DNA from: Panacagrimonas sp963975245
GTDB lineage: Bacteria; Pseudomonadota; Gammaproteobacteria; Nevskiales; Nevskiaceae
NCBI GenBank assembly: GCA_963975245.1
Contig: CAXBFJ010000001.1
Span: 620,001 to 684,000 of the forward strand
Direction: 5' to 3'
Length of the DNA stretch: 64,000 bases
The position numbers and the translations under genes were made by a program. The notes below the pieces were generated by a model. It ran no database searches and was not told the DNA's origin. It worked only from the letters and a program-made list of their open reading frames with translations. This document shows positions 16,962 through 25,739 of this stretch, piece after piece (position 1 is the stretch's first letter; each line of letters begins with the position of its first letter).

Positions 16962-18127
16962 GCAACAAAATTGCCAACATCAACCAGAGCCGCAAGTCCG
17001 ACAAGGGCGGCCTGGACTACATTTCAGACATCCTGGCGGACTTCAAGGCCGGCAAGATGGTCATCATGATGGATGACGAAGATCGCGAGAATGAAGGCGA
17101 TCTGATCATGGCCGCCAGCGCCGTGCGCGCCCAGGACATCAACTTCATGGCGCGTTACGGTCGTGGGCTGATCTGCCTGACCCTGACCGCGGAGCGCTGC
17201 CGCCAGCTGCGCCTGCCGCTGATGGTGACGCAGGGCGATGATATGCACCGCACCGCCTTCACAGTGTCGATTGAAGCTGCTGAAGGTGTCACTACGGGAA
17301 TTTCCGCGCATGACCGTGCACAGACCATTCAGGCTGCGGTCAAGGCCGATGCGCGGCCTACGGATCTGGTCCAGCCGGGGCATATTTTTCCCTTGATGGC
17401 GGAAGCCGGTGGCGTGCTGGCCCGTGCCGGCCACACTGAAGCAGGATGCGATCTGGCCCGCCTTTCCGGGTTTGAGCCGGCGTCGGTGATCGTCGAGATT
17501 CTCAATGAGGACGGCACCATGGCGCGTCGTCCGGATCTGGAGAAGTTCGCGCGCGAACATGACCTCAAGATCGGAACCATTGCTGACTTGATTCGCTACC
17601 GGCTGGATAACGAACACAGCATCGAACGGGTTGCCGAGACACACATTCAGACTGAATTTGGCGAGTTCCACCTCGTCAGCTATCAGGATGCCGTTGATGG
17701 CACCGTTCATCTGGCCCTGATCAAGGGCAAGGTTGATCCCAACAATCCCACGCTCGTGCGCGTGCACCTGCGCAATACGCTCTCGGACATGATTGGCGCC
17801 GAGTCAGAGCATTTCGCCTGGCCTTTGCGCCGCGCGATGAAACGCATTGCCGAAGAGGGCAGCGGCATCATCATCGTTCTGCGCAAGGCCGAAGCGTCGC
17901 GTGACTTGATCCAGCAGATTGTGGGGCTCAATCGAGGCGGCCCGGCACCTGACGACCACTCAGGTGATCCTGGCTCTGATCCCAAGGTGCTGAGGACCTA
18001 TGGCATTGGTGCGCAGATCCTGTTTGACCTTGGCGTGCGCCGCATGCGCGTGCTTTCTGCACCCAAACGGCTCCACGGGCTCTCCGGCTTCGGACTGGAA
18101 GTCGTTGAATACGTTCCCTGCGACTAA
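16958..18127 (+). CDS. ribBA: 3,4-dihydroxy-2-butanone-4-phosphate synthase with degenerate GTP cyclohydrolase II domain (RibBA-like)
   Basis: The N-terminal domain (about 18-212) makes dihydroxybutanone phosphate from ribulose 5-phosphate; it has the acidic metal-binding MDDEDRENEGD (38-48) and HTEAGCDLARLSG. The C-terminal domain (about 213-389) has the GTP cyclohydrolase II fold outline and GIGAQIL. It lacks the zinc-binding cysteine motif: the matching stretch reads RVHLRNTLSDMIGAE. It is therefore probably active only as RibB, as is known for many gammaproteobacterial RibBA-like proteins, and a separate RibA should exist elsewhere. Confidence 0.93.
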   Translation: MSNKIANINQSRKSDKGGLDYISDILADFKAGKMVIMMDDEDRENEGDLIMAASAVRAQDINFMARYGRGLICLTLTAERCRQLRLPLMVTQGDDMHRTAFTVSIEAAEGVTTGISAHDRAQTIQAAVKADARPTDLVQPGHIFPLMAEAGGVLARAGHTEAGCDLARLSGFEPASVIVEILNEDGTMARRPDLEKFAREHDLKIGTIADLIRYRLDNEHSIERVAETHIQTEFGEFHLVSYQDAVDGTVHLALIKGKVDPNNPTLVRVHLRNTLSDMIGAESEHFAWPLRRAMKRIAEEGSGIIIVLRKAEASRDLIQQIVGLNRGGPAPDDHSGDPGSDPKVLRTYGIGAQILFDLGVRRMRVLSAPKRLHGLSGFGLEVVEYVPCD

Positions 18128-18147
18128 GCGAGCAAACAGGCCAACAC

Positions 18148-18639
18148 ATGAGTGATGTCAAAACCGGTTTCAGCAAACCCGCCGCGCCAGAGCCGCGGGA
18201 ATTTGCCAAGACGCGCGTAGCGCTGATTTCGACCCGCTGGAACGTCGAGATTATCGATGCACTTTGCGCGGGTGCTCACAGGGCATTTCGAGCCTGGGGG
18301 ATTCGCGACGAGAATCTCATCGAAACCAAGGCGCCGGGCGCCTACGAACTACCTTTGGCCGCTCACGCCGCATTGAGCAGCGGCAAGATTGATGCGGTCG
18401 TTGCGCTGGGGGCGATCATCCGCGGTGATACCCCGCATTTCGAATATGTATCGGGCGAATGTTCGCGGGGACTGATGCAGGTGCAACTGCAGTTTGGAAA
18501 GCCGGTTGCCTTTGGAGTTTTGACGGTCAATACCGTTGAGCAGGCAACTGAAAGAAGCGGCAGCGGCCGTGACAACAAGGGCTATGAAGCGGTTTCTGCC
18601 GCATTGGAAATGATCAGACTTATGCGGACCTTTCGTTGA
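18148..18639 (+). CDS. ribH: 6,7-dimethyl-8-ribityllumazine synthase
   Basis: Joins the ribityl-pyrimidine and the four-carbon sugar phosphate to form lumazine. The 163-residue protein shows VALISTRWN (24-32), PGAYELPL (63-70), GAIIRGDTPHFEYV with the catalytic His97, and KGYEAVSAALEM at the end. It is preceded by a 20-bp gap after ribBA, and its stop overlaps the TTG start of nusB. Confidence 0.96.
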   Translation: MSDVKTGFSKPAAPEPREFAKTRVALISTRWNVEIIDALCAGAHRAFRAWGIRDENLIETKAPGAYELPLAAHAALSSGKIDAVVALGAIIRGDTPHFEYVSGECSRGLMQVQLQFGKPVAFGVLTVNTVEQATERSGSGRDNKGYEAVSAALEMIRLMRTFR

Positions 18640-19085
18640 AGACAGAATCAGGGAATATCAGCCGTCGCGGCCTGTCACGTCGGTTGACCGTGCAGGCGCT
18701 CTATCAATGGATGGTCAACGAAACTGCACCTTCTGTTCTGCTCAAGCAATTCCGTGAACAGGAGGCGGGCCTGGGTCGCGCAGATCCGGTTTATTTTGAG
18801 GAATTGCTCAACGGCTGCGTGGAGCAAGCTCAGGAACTGACAATGCGGCTCGTACCGCATCTGGACCGGCCATTGGCGCAGATCGATCCGGTCGAGCACG
18901 CAGTTCTGCTTCTGGGCGCCTACGAAATGGCCAGCAAGCCGGAAGTGCCCTGGAAAGTCGTGGTCAACGAATGCGTCAATCTGGCCAAACTTTTTGGTGC
19001 CGAGGACGGCTTCAAGTTCGTCAACGGCGTGATCGACAAGCTGGCCAGGGAACTGCGCCCAGAAGAAGTCGACTTCGCGGACTAG
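18636..19085 (+). CDS. nusB: transcription antitermination factor NusB
   Basis: RNA-binding factor that acts with NusE/S10 in ribosomal RNA antitermination. The 149-residue all-helical protein begins with the conserved SRRLTVQALYQW block. It ends with NECVNLAKLFGAEDGFKFVNGVIDKLARELR. The start is TTG overlapping the ribH stop (TTGA), which matches the usual ribH-nusB coupling. No better in-frame start was found. Confidence 0.95.
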   Translation: MKTESGNISRRGLSRRLTVQALYQWMVNETAPSVLLKQFREQEAGLGRADPVYFEELLNGCVEQAQELTMRLVPHLDRPLAQIDPVEHAVLLLGAYEMASKPEVPWKVVVNECVNLAKLFGAEDGFKFVNGVIDKLARELRPEEVDFAD

Positions 19086-19110
19086 TGCTGGTCACACGCA
19101 GGTATCTTGC

Positions 19111-20073
19111 GTGAACGAATTCGAGATCATCAGGCACTACTTTCGCGAGCTGACGCCACCAGCGACGGGTGAGATTCTCGGCATAGGCGACGATTGCGCG
19201 CTGCTTGCGCTTGCCGCGGGTGAGCAACTCGTGGTGAGCACCGACAGCCTGGTAGCGGGTCGCCACTTTGCACATTCAGTTGCCCCTTATGACCTGGGGT
19301 ACAAGGCGTTAGCCGTCAATCTTTCCGACCTCGCGGCAATGGGGGCGTCGCCGCGCTGGTTCACGCTCGCGCTTACGCTGGATCGCTTTGAGCCCGAATG
19401 GCTACAGGAATTTGCACGCGGGATGAGTGAACTGGCCCGGACATCGGGCATTGGACTGGTCGGGGGAGACACCACTCGCGGCCCGCTGAATATCAACGTC
19501 ACCGTTATGGGCGCGGTCGAGCCGGGCAGGGCGATGCGGCGTGACGGTGCCCGAATTGGCGACGTGATTTGCGTTACAGGCACATTGGGTGATGCTGCCC
19601 TGGCTTTGCGCCTGGCCGGTGACGCCAGAGAAGCACAAGCCTGTATGGGTGACGATCTGAGATTTCTGCAAACACGCCTGCATCGACCCGAACCCAGAAT
19701 CGCAGCCGGCCGGCAGCTCAGTGTCTGGGCGCACGCGGCAGTTGATATCTCGGACGGACTGGCTGCCGATCTTTCCCACATTCTGGCCGCGAGCCATGTC
19801 GGCGCCGAATTGATTGAGGCGGACTTGCCGCAGTCAGGTGCATTCCTGCGATGTTGCGAAAGCCAGCAGCGCAGGGCGCATCTGCTTCATGGCGGAGATG
19901 ACTACGAGCTCTGCATCTGCATGCCAGAAGACGATTTTTTGAAGGCGCAGGCGGCAAGCCCAACTGCACTGGTAAGGATTGGCAGGGTCGTTGAGGGTGA
20001 GAATCTGAGCCTGATCGAGGCGACTGGCGATAAGCTTGTGATCCCCCCACATGGTTTCCGGCACTTCGAGTGA
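19111..20073 (+). CDS. thiL: thiamine-monophosphate kinase ThiL
   Basis: Phosphorylates thiamine monophosphate to the active diphosphate with ATP. The 320-residue protein begins MNEFEIIRHYF and has the metal-binding GIGDDCA (24-30, Asp27 and Asp28), STDSLVAGRHF, LAVNLSDLAAMGA, and VGGDTTRG. The GDDYEL motif stands in the C-terminal domain. The start codon is GTG. Its stop overlaps the ATG of pgpA by 4 bp. Confidence 0.96.
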   Translation: MNEFEIIRHYFRELTPPATGEILGIGDDCALLALAAGEQLVVSTDSLVAGRHFAHSVAPYDLGYKALAVNLSDLAAMGASPRWFTLALTLDRFEPEWLQEFARGMSELARTSGIGLVGGDTTRGPLNINVTVMGAVEPGRAMRRDGARIGDVICVTGTLGDAALALRLAGDAREAQACMGDDLRFLQTRLHRPEPRIAAGRQLSVWAHAAVDISDGLAADLSHILAASHVGAELIEADLPQSGAFLRCCESQQRRAHLLHGGDDYELCICMPEDDFLKAQAASPTALVRIGRVVEGENLSLIEATGDKLVIPPHGFRHFE

Positions 20074-20609
20074 ATGATTCAGCAAAGAGAATTCCCGCAC
20101 CACCCGCGCGGCTGATTCTGTCGACGCCCGTACACTTTCTGGCGTTCGGTTTTGGGGCGGGTCTATCGCGCTGGGCGCCCGGCACACTGGGAACGCTGGT
20201 TGCGGTGCCACTGTTCCTGCCGTTTGCCTTCCTGCCCTGGCAGGCACTCGCGGCGACTGTGGTGATTCTGTTTGCTATGGGCTGCTGGATTTGCGGTGCC
20301 AGCGCAAGAATGCTCAAGGTCGCCGATTACGGCGGCATCGTATTCGACGAGATTGTCGGCTATCTGGTGGCATGCGCGGCCTTGTTGCCCGCGCTGAAGG
20401 GGCCCAGCTGGCCGCTCGGCGTGGGCATGGTTGCGGCGTTTGTACTGTTTCGCTTGTTCGATATCCTCAAGCCATGGCCCATCAGCTGGTGTGATCGGAA
20501 TCTGCACGGCGGGTTCGGCATCATGATTGACGACCTGCTGGCTGGGATCGGTGCAGCGGCGGCTCTGTGGGGGCTGGGGCAAGTTCCGAATCCGTGGCCG
20601 ATAAATTAG
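20070..20609 (+). CDS. pgpA: phosphatidylglycerophosphatase A
   Basis: Removes phosphate from phosphatidylglycerophosphate to give phosphatidylglycerol at the inner membrane. The 179-residue protein has the family N-terminal motif GFGAGLSRWAPGTLGT (27-42), several hydrophobic segments, VFDEIVGYLVA and a FRLFDILKPWPI block. It ends with MIDDLLAG. It closes the overlapping glyA-to-pgpA run, and thiL-pgpA coupling is typical. Confidence 0.95.
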   Translation: MNDSAKRIPAPPARLILSTPVHFLAFGFGAGLSRWAPGTLGTLVAVPLFLPFAFLPWQALAATVVILFAMGCWICGASARMLKVADYGGIVFDEIVGYLVACAALLPALKGPSWPLGVGMVAAFVLFRLFDILKPWPISWCDRNLHGGFGIMIDDLLAGIGAAAALWGLGQVPNPWPIN

Positions 20610-20996
20610 GACTGAGTGCCAAACTCATCGATGCCCGGTCAAAAAATGCCCTGAATCATTAAATCAGACGCCGGCGACTCTCAAAACTTCGAAACGCTGT
20701 CGCCCTGACAATAATGGCCGCATCCATCTGAATTGCTGCCCCGGATTCGCGCGTGAGCCTGGTGGATTGCAGGCTGATACCGGATCACGGAGCATTATTC
20801 GGATAACGAGTGCGGGGTCGGATTCTGTCCCGACAAGCAGCAAAAGCCTGAAGTCTGAGAGTGGGTTGACCTCAGAGCCGATGTCACAGACCCCGCCCGC
20901 GGTCGCTTTGGAACGATTCTCAGCTTAAAATGACGCACTGCCGCATGGCCCTGGGGCCAATCGGTATCTATCCACACAGCAGAAGAAAATCATTGT
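20610..20996. other. 387-bp intergenic region with a structured inverted-repeat element
   Basis: No gene seen. An 8-bp perfect inverted repeat, GCGGGGTC (20812-20819) and GACCCCGC (20889-20896), bounds 85 bases. Inside it is a second stem, TCTGAG (20854-20859) with CTCAGA (20871-20876). GTCGG (20817-20821) can also pair with CCGAC (20830-20834), in competition with the outer stem. It could be a REP-like repeat, a small RNA, or a leader of the next gene. The promoter of the ETF-QO gene must lie here. Confidence 0.4.
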
Positions 20997-22655
20997 ATGC
21001 AGATAGAACGCGACGTGATGGAATACGACGTTGTCATCGTTGGCGGAGGCCCTGCGGGCCTGTCAGCCGCATGCCGACTCAAGCAAAAAGCCGCTGAAGC
21101 GGGACAGGAAATCAACGTCTGTCTCGTTGAAAAAGGCTCCGAGATAGGCGCCCACATTCTCTCTGGCGCCGTACTGGAACCCAGGGCACTGAATGAGCTG
21201 TTTCCTGACTGGAAGAAGAATGGCGCGCCACTCAATACACAGGTCGCGCGCGACGATGTGTACTTCTTCCTGAGTGAGACCAATGCGGTCAAGATGCCCA
21301 ATCTCTTTGTGCCCAAGACGATGCACAACGAGAACAACTACATCATTTCGCTGGGTAATCTCTGCCGCTGGCTCGGTGAGCAGGCTGAAGCACTCGGCGT
21401 AGAAATCTACCCTGGTTTTGCAGCGCAGGACGCCATCATTGACGAGCAGGGCGTGGTGCGCGGTATCACCGTAGGTGACATGGGCGTAGGCCTTGATGGC
21501 GAACCCAAGGAAGGCGACTTCACCCCGGGTATGGAGCTGCGTGCAAAATACACGCTGTTTGCAGAAGGGTGCCGCGGGCACATCGGCAAACGGCTGCTGA
21601 AGAAGTACGAGTTGGATAAGGATGCAGATCCCCAGCATTACGCCATCGGGCTCAAGGAAGTCTGGACGGTCGACCCCGCCAAGCATGAGCCGGGCCTCGT
21701 GGTCCACGGTGCTGGCTGGCCGCTCAACAACAGCAATCCAGGCGGCTCTTTCCTTTATCACCTGGATCAGGACACCGTGGTCTGCGGCCTGATTGTCGAT
21801 CTGTCCTACTCCAATCCTTATCTGTCGCCCTTTGACGAGTTCCAGCGCTTCAAGCACCACCCGGTGATAAAGCAGTATCTGGAAGGCGGAACGCGCGTCA
21901 GCTATGGCGCGCGCGCCATCTGCAAGGGTGGGTTCAACTCTCTGCCCAAGATGGTGTTCCCCGGCGGCGCATTGATTGGTTGTGATCTCGGCACGATGAA
22001 TTTTGCCAAGATCAAGGGCAGCCATACGGCGATGAAGTCCGGCATGTTGGCAGCTGATGCCTGTGCCGAAGCCCTATTCGCTGGCGCGGAAGGTGGCGAT
22101 GAACTGACGGCTTTTCCGGTCAAGTTCAAGGAAAGCTGGCTCTACGAAGAGCTCTACCAGAGCCGCAATTTCGGTGTCTGGCTGCACAAGCTCGGCGCCA
22201 TTTTCGGCGGTGCCATGAATTATATCGAGCAGAACTGGTTTGGCGGCAAAGCGCCTTGGACGGTCCATGATCTGAAGAAAGATCACGAATGCCTGACGCT
22301 CGCCAAGGATGCGCCAAAAATTGATTACCCCAAGCCGGACGGCAAGCTGAGTTTCGACAAACTGTCTTCAGTATTTGTGTCCAGCACCAATCATGAGGAA
22401 GATCAGCCGGTGCATCTCAAGCTGGCCGACCCAAGTATCCCCATCGACAAGAACCTGCCGATGTATGACGAACCGGCTCAGCGTTATTGTCCGGCTGGTG
22501 TCTACGAAGTGGTCGGCGAGGGTGATGACAAGCGCTTTCAGATCAACGCTCAGAATTGCGTTCACTGCAAGACCTGTGACATCAAGGACCCCGCGCAGAA
22601 CATTACATGGGTTGCGCCGGAAGGATCAGGTGGACCTAACTACGCCAATATGTAG
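20997..22655 (+). CDS. electron transfer flavoprotein-ubiquinone oxidoreductase
   Basis: Passes electrons from reduced ETF to ubiquinone during fatty acid and amino acid oxidation; a monotopic inner-membrane protein. The 552-residue chain has the FAD-binding VIVGGGPAG (13-21) and the long family block IGAHILSGAVLEP. Its C-terminal ferredoxin-like part holds the 4Fe-4S cysteines (RYCPAGVYEV and NCVHCKTCDI). Length matches the family. The etfB and etfA genes follow downstream, separated by an FkbM methyltransferase gene. Confidence 0.97.
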   Translation: MQIERDVMEYDVVIVGGGPAGLSAACRLKQKAAEAGQEINVCLVEKGSEIGAHILSGAVLEPRALNELFPDWKKNGAPLNTQVARDDVYFFLSETNAVKMPNLFVPKTMHNENNYIISLGNLCRWLGEQAEALGVEIYPGFAAQDAIIDEQGVVRGITVGDMGVGLDGEPKEGDFTPGMELRAKYTLFAEGCRGHIGKRLLKKYELDKDADPQHYAIGLKEVWTVDPAKHEPGLVVHGAGWPLNNSNPGGSFLYHLDQDTVVCGLIVDLSYSNPYLSPFDEFQRFKHHPVIKQYLEGGTRVSYGARAICKGGFNSLPKMVFPGGALIGCDLGTMNFAKIKGSHTAMKSGMLAADACAEALFAGAEGGDELTAFPVKFKESWLYEELYQSRNFGVWLHKLGAIFGGAMNYIEQNWFGGKAPWTVHDLKKDHECLTLAKDAPKIDYPKPDGKLSFDKLSSVFVSSTNHEEDQPVHLKLADPSIPIDKNLPMYDEPAQRYCPAGVYEVVGEGDDKRFQINAQNCVHCKTCDIKDPAQNITWVAPEGSGGPNYANM

Positions 22656-22672
22656 CTTGGGCTGCCTGATAG

Positions 22673-23458
22673 ATGTCGTGGTTCAGAAAGTCCAAGAGTC
22701 GGGAGGAAAAAGACAAGCAATACATTGAGCTTTGCCGCCAGGAACACAGCAGCGTGTCTCAGTTTCTGCAAGCAGATCAGCGAGAAGGCTGTTTTATTGA
22801 AGTTGGTGCCAATGAGCCGGTGAGCGAAAACTCCCAGACTTGGCACCTTGAGCAGTCTGGCTGGCACGGTCTGCTGATCGAGCCGATTGGCGAATTGTGT
22901 GAGCTGGCGAGGAGTCAGCGGCCAAGATCGCAGGTAGCACAAGCTGTTTGTGTAGACGAAAGTCAGGTTGGGCAAGCTAGGTTGATGATTCCGCGCCGTG
23001 ACGGGCAGGCTCATCACAACATGGCCTCCCTGACGGTCGATCGGCATCAAAGTGCGCGGACGGACTTCGATGAACTGGTCGTCAGAGCGGCGACACTGGG
23101 CCAATTGGTAGATGAGCATCAGATAACAGAGGTCGATTTCTTATCGATCGATGTCGAAGGCCACGAGATGGGCGTACTCAGAGGTGCCGAGCTTGATCGG
23201 CTCAGACCTCGGCTGATCCTTCTCGAAGATGATTGGGTCTACATGGACAAGCATCGCTACCTGAAGCAGTTTGGTTATCGCCTGGCTCACCGCACGGGAA
23301 GGCTCAATAGTTGGTATGTTCGCAGTGATGTAAATGGCCCTGTTTTGGGCTGGCTACAAAGGCTGAATAATTGGCAACGGTTTTTTATCGGAATCTGGCC
23401 GCGAAAAATTCGACGCGCCATCCGATCTGGGTCACTGGAGCCGCTCAGGCGTCTCTGA
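22673..23458 (+). CDS. FkbM-family methyltransferase
   Basis: A 261-residue S-adenosylmethionine-dependent methyltransferase of the FkbM type, a family that methylates hydroxyl groups of sugars or natural products. The Rossmann start is FIEVGANEPVSENS with a following GWHGLLIEP strand. The family signature is VDFLSIDVEGHEMGVLRG. The C-terminus is basic (WPRKIRRAIRSGS). It lies 17 bp after ETF-QO and 44 bp before etfB on the same strand. It has no evident link to electron transfer, so it looks inserted into the etf cluster. The substrate is unknown. Confidence 0.8.
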   Translation: MSWFRKSKSREEKDKQYIELCRQEHSSVSQFLQADQREGCFIEVGANEPVSENSQTWHLEQSGWHGLLIEPIGELCELARSQRPRSQVAQAVCVDESQVGQARLMIPRRDGQAHHNMASLTVDRHQSARTDFDELVVRAATLGQLVDEHQITEVDFLSIDVEGHEMGVLRGAELDRLRPRLILLEDDWVYMDKHRYLKQFGYRLAHRTGRLNSWYVRSDVNGPVLGWLQRLNNWQRFFIGIWPRKIRRAIRSGSLEPLRRL

Positions 23459-23502
23459 CACTTCAATAGGTATGGTTTCCAAATCATGGGATTTTCACTG
23501 AA

Positions 23503-24249
23503 ATGAAAGCATTGGTAAGCGTAAAACGTGCGGTGGACTACAACGTCCGCATCCAGGTCAAGCCAGATGGTTCTGGTGTGGTCACTGATGGCGTCAAGCA
23601 CTCGATGAACCCCTTTGACGAAATCGCGATGGAAGAAGCGGTTCGCCTGAAAGAAAAGGGCGTGATCACCGAGATTGTCGCAGTGACTGTTGGCGTCAAA
23701 AAATGCGAAGAAACGCTGCGTTCCGCGCTGGCATTTGGCGCCGACCGTGCTGTGCATGTTCTGGAAGAGGGCGAAGTGCAGCCCCTGACTGCGGCAAAAG
23801 CTCTGGCTGCTGTCTACAAGAAGGAAGACGCAAAGCTCTTTCTGTGCGGCAAGCAGGCGATCGACGATGATGCCAACCAGACAGGCCAGATGATTGCCTC
23901 TTTGCTTGAGCTTCCGCAGGCCACGTTTGCATCGAAGGTCGAAATCGAAGGCGACAAGGCCAAAGTGACCCGCGAAATTGACGCCGGCCTCGAAACGCTT
24001 GAAGTTGACCTGCCCGCCGTGATCACGGTTGATCTTCGCCTGAACGAGCCGCGCTATCTCAAACTGCCGGACATCATGAAAGCCAAGAAAAAGCCGATTG
24101 ATCCGCAAAGCTTTGAAAGCCTCGGTGTAACTGCAGGTGCAGGGCTCAAGGTGACCAAGACGGCGAATCCGCCGAGCCGCTCCAAGGGCATCATCGTCAA
24201 GACTGTGGACGAACTGGTCGAAGCACTCAAGGCCAAAGGACTCGTTTAA
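23503..24249 (+). CDS. etfB: electron transfer flavoprotein beta subunit
   Basis: Small subunit of ETF, which collects electrons from acyl-CoA dehydrogenases and holds AMP. The 248-residue protein begins MKALVSVKRAVDYNVRI and has NPFDEIAMEEAVRLKEKG, the AMP-site region GKQAIDDDANQTGQ, and the recognition-loop segment RYLKLPDIMKAKKK. etfA follows after 53 bp and the two subunits form a heterodimer. Confidence 0.97.
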   Translation: MKALVSVKRAVDYNVRIQVKPDGSGVVTDGVKHSMNPFDEIAMEEAVRLKEKGVITEIVAVTVGVKKCEETLRSALAFGADRAVHVLEEGEVQPLTAAKALAAVYKKEDAKLFLCGKQAIDDDANQTGQMIASLLELPQATFASKVEIEGDKAKVTREIDAGLETLEVDLPAVITVDLRLNEPRYLKLPDIMKAKKKPIDPQSFESLGVTAGAGLKVTKTANPPSRSKGIIVKTVDELVEALKAKGLV

Positions 24250-24302
24250 TTTGATTTCTCCTGGTGCTTTGAGCGCCGGGAGTACGACATCAAGGAAATA
24301 GC

Positions 24303-25241
24303 ATGAGCAAGATTCTCATCGTTGCAGATCATCACGACGGCAAGCTCGGTGCCGCCGTCAAGAAAACCGTTTCAGCTGCCGGCCCGATTGGCGGCGAAAT
24401 CCACGTCGCCGTGTTCGCTGTGGACGGCGCATCCATCGCTGCCGAAGCGGCGAAGATTAATGGCGTTGCCAAGGTATTGCAGGTAGACAACGCCGCCAAT
24501 GAGCATGAGATGGCCGCGGTTCTGACGCCGCAGATCGTCGAAATAGCGAAGGGTGGCTACACCCACGTCCTGTTCCCCGGTAACACCTTTGGCAAGGACA
24601 TTGCACCGCGCGTATCGGCCAAGCTCGATGTGCAGCAGGTCAGCGACATCATGGCCGTGCATAGCGCCACCAGCTTCGATCGTCCGATTTATGCGGGCAA
24701 CGCAATTGTGACCGTGGAAGCCCCGGCTGAGCCTTGCATCGTCGCCACGGTTCGCCTGGCCTCGTATCAGGCAGCCGGCGAAGGTGGCAGCGCCGCAGTT
24801 GAAGCGGTATCAACCTCAGCCGAGATTCCCACCCACACGCGATTCGTGAATCTGGAAGCCGCCAAGTCTGAGCGTCCAGACCTGCAGTCAGCCGCCCGAG
24901 TGGTCTCAGGTGGCCGTGCGCTGGGTAGCGAAGAGAACTTCAAGTTGATCTACGACTTTGCAGACAAGATTGGCGCCGGCGCCGGCGCCAGCCGTGCTGC
25001 CGTTGATTCAGGCTACTGCCCGAATGACATGCAGGTCGGCCAGACCGGCAAGATCATCGCTCCGGAGCTGTATTTCGCCATTGGTATCTCGGGTGCAATT
25101 CAGCATCTGGCAGGAATCAAGGATGCACGAACCATTGTCGCCATCAACAAGGATGAAGAAGCGCCCATCTTTGAAGTGGCAGATTTTGGTCTGGTCGGTG
25201 ATCTGTTCCAGATCGTCCCGGAGCTTGCAGAAAAGCTCTGA
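24303..25241 (+). CDS. etfA: electron transfer flavoprotein alpha subunit
   Basis: Large subunit of ETF; its C-terminal domain binds FAD. The 312-residue chain has the N-terminal domain up to about 190, then RVVSGGRALGSEENF. The FAD-binding block is GQTGKIIAPELYFAIGISGAIQHLAGI, followed by NKDEEAPIF and ADFGLVGDLF. The gene is preceded by AAGGAAATAGC and ends just before the GC-rich hairpin at 25263-25290. Confidence 0.97.
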   Translation: MSKILIVADHHDGKLGAAVKKTVSAAGPIGGEIHVAVFAVDGASIAAEAAKINGVAKVLQVDNAANEHEMAAVLTPQIVEIAKGGYTHVLFPGNTFGKDIAPRVSAKLDVQQVSDIMAVHSATSFDRPIYAGNAIVTVEAPAEPCIVATVRLASYQAAGEGGSAAVEAVSTSAEIPTHTRFVNLEAAKSERPDLQSAARVVSGGRALGSEENFKLIYDFADKIGAGAGASRAAVDSGYCPNDMQVGQTGKIIAPELYFAIGISGAIQHLAGIKDARTIVAINKDEEAPIFEVADFGLVGDLFQIVPELAEKL

Positions 25242-25262
25242 TTGCTTCAGGTGAGTGGTAAT

Positions 25263-25290
25263 GACGAGGGCCGGGAAACCGGCCCTCGTC
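25263..25290 (+). terminator. GC-rich hairpin after etfA
   Basis: A perfect 12-bp stem (25263-25274 with 25279-25290) closes a GAAA tetraloop. No T-run follows, so intrinsic termination is not proven. Position right after etfA suggests it protects or ends the etf message. Confidence 0.6.
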
Positions 25291-25739
25291 GTATCTGAAG
25301 GTCGCCGTCGCCTTCATCGCCAATCGCGGACTCCGATGATTTCTAATGCCTGGATCTTTGTCGCAAGCCAGCTAGCCAAAGCGCAGATTAGATTCATTCA
25401 GTGTCATCTGCCCAAGGATCTGCAGACGAATGCGCCGTGACCAGATATCAACGGACGAACGAATTTGCGGCCAGCAGTGATTCGGCGTCGTGGGAGTCGA
25501 TGGTCAAGCAGAGGCGTCAGCGCGCTGGCGGCCAGAGGGCCCGCATTTACCCACTGATCCGGGTGGCAACGGCAGTATGCGGAAACCAAGTGCCCCCCGC
25601 TCTATAGAGGGCGACCGCACTTCTGCTGCGACTAAGCAGACGAGAATTGGCCTCGAGTTTTCCCAATCTGGGTAGCCTTCAGCGGCGGAAAATCCACGCC
25701 CTGCATCTACGGCGAAATGCCCAGCAGCTGACCAGCGAA
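25291..25739. other. 449-bp region between convergent etfA and enoyl-CoA hydratase genes
   Basis: Several short open frames occur, but none has family features. I see no tRNA, repeat or clear terminator. It may be a decayed gene or plain spacer. Confidence 0.35.

Noticed and set aside
14688..18147. FMN riboswitch in the rib operon
   Set aside because: Genes overlap or nearly abut; there is no leader space for the aptamer before ribD, ribE, ribBA or ribH.
25255..25675. Short overlapping open frames after etfA
   Set aside because: Mutually overlapping, no ribosome sites or family features; the first covers the GC-rich hairpin.
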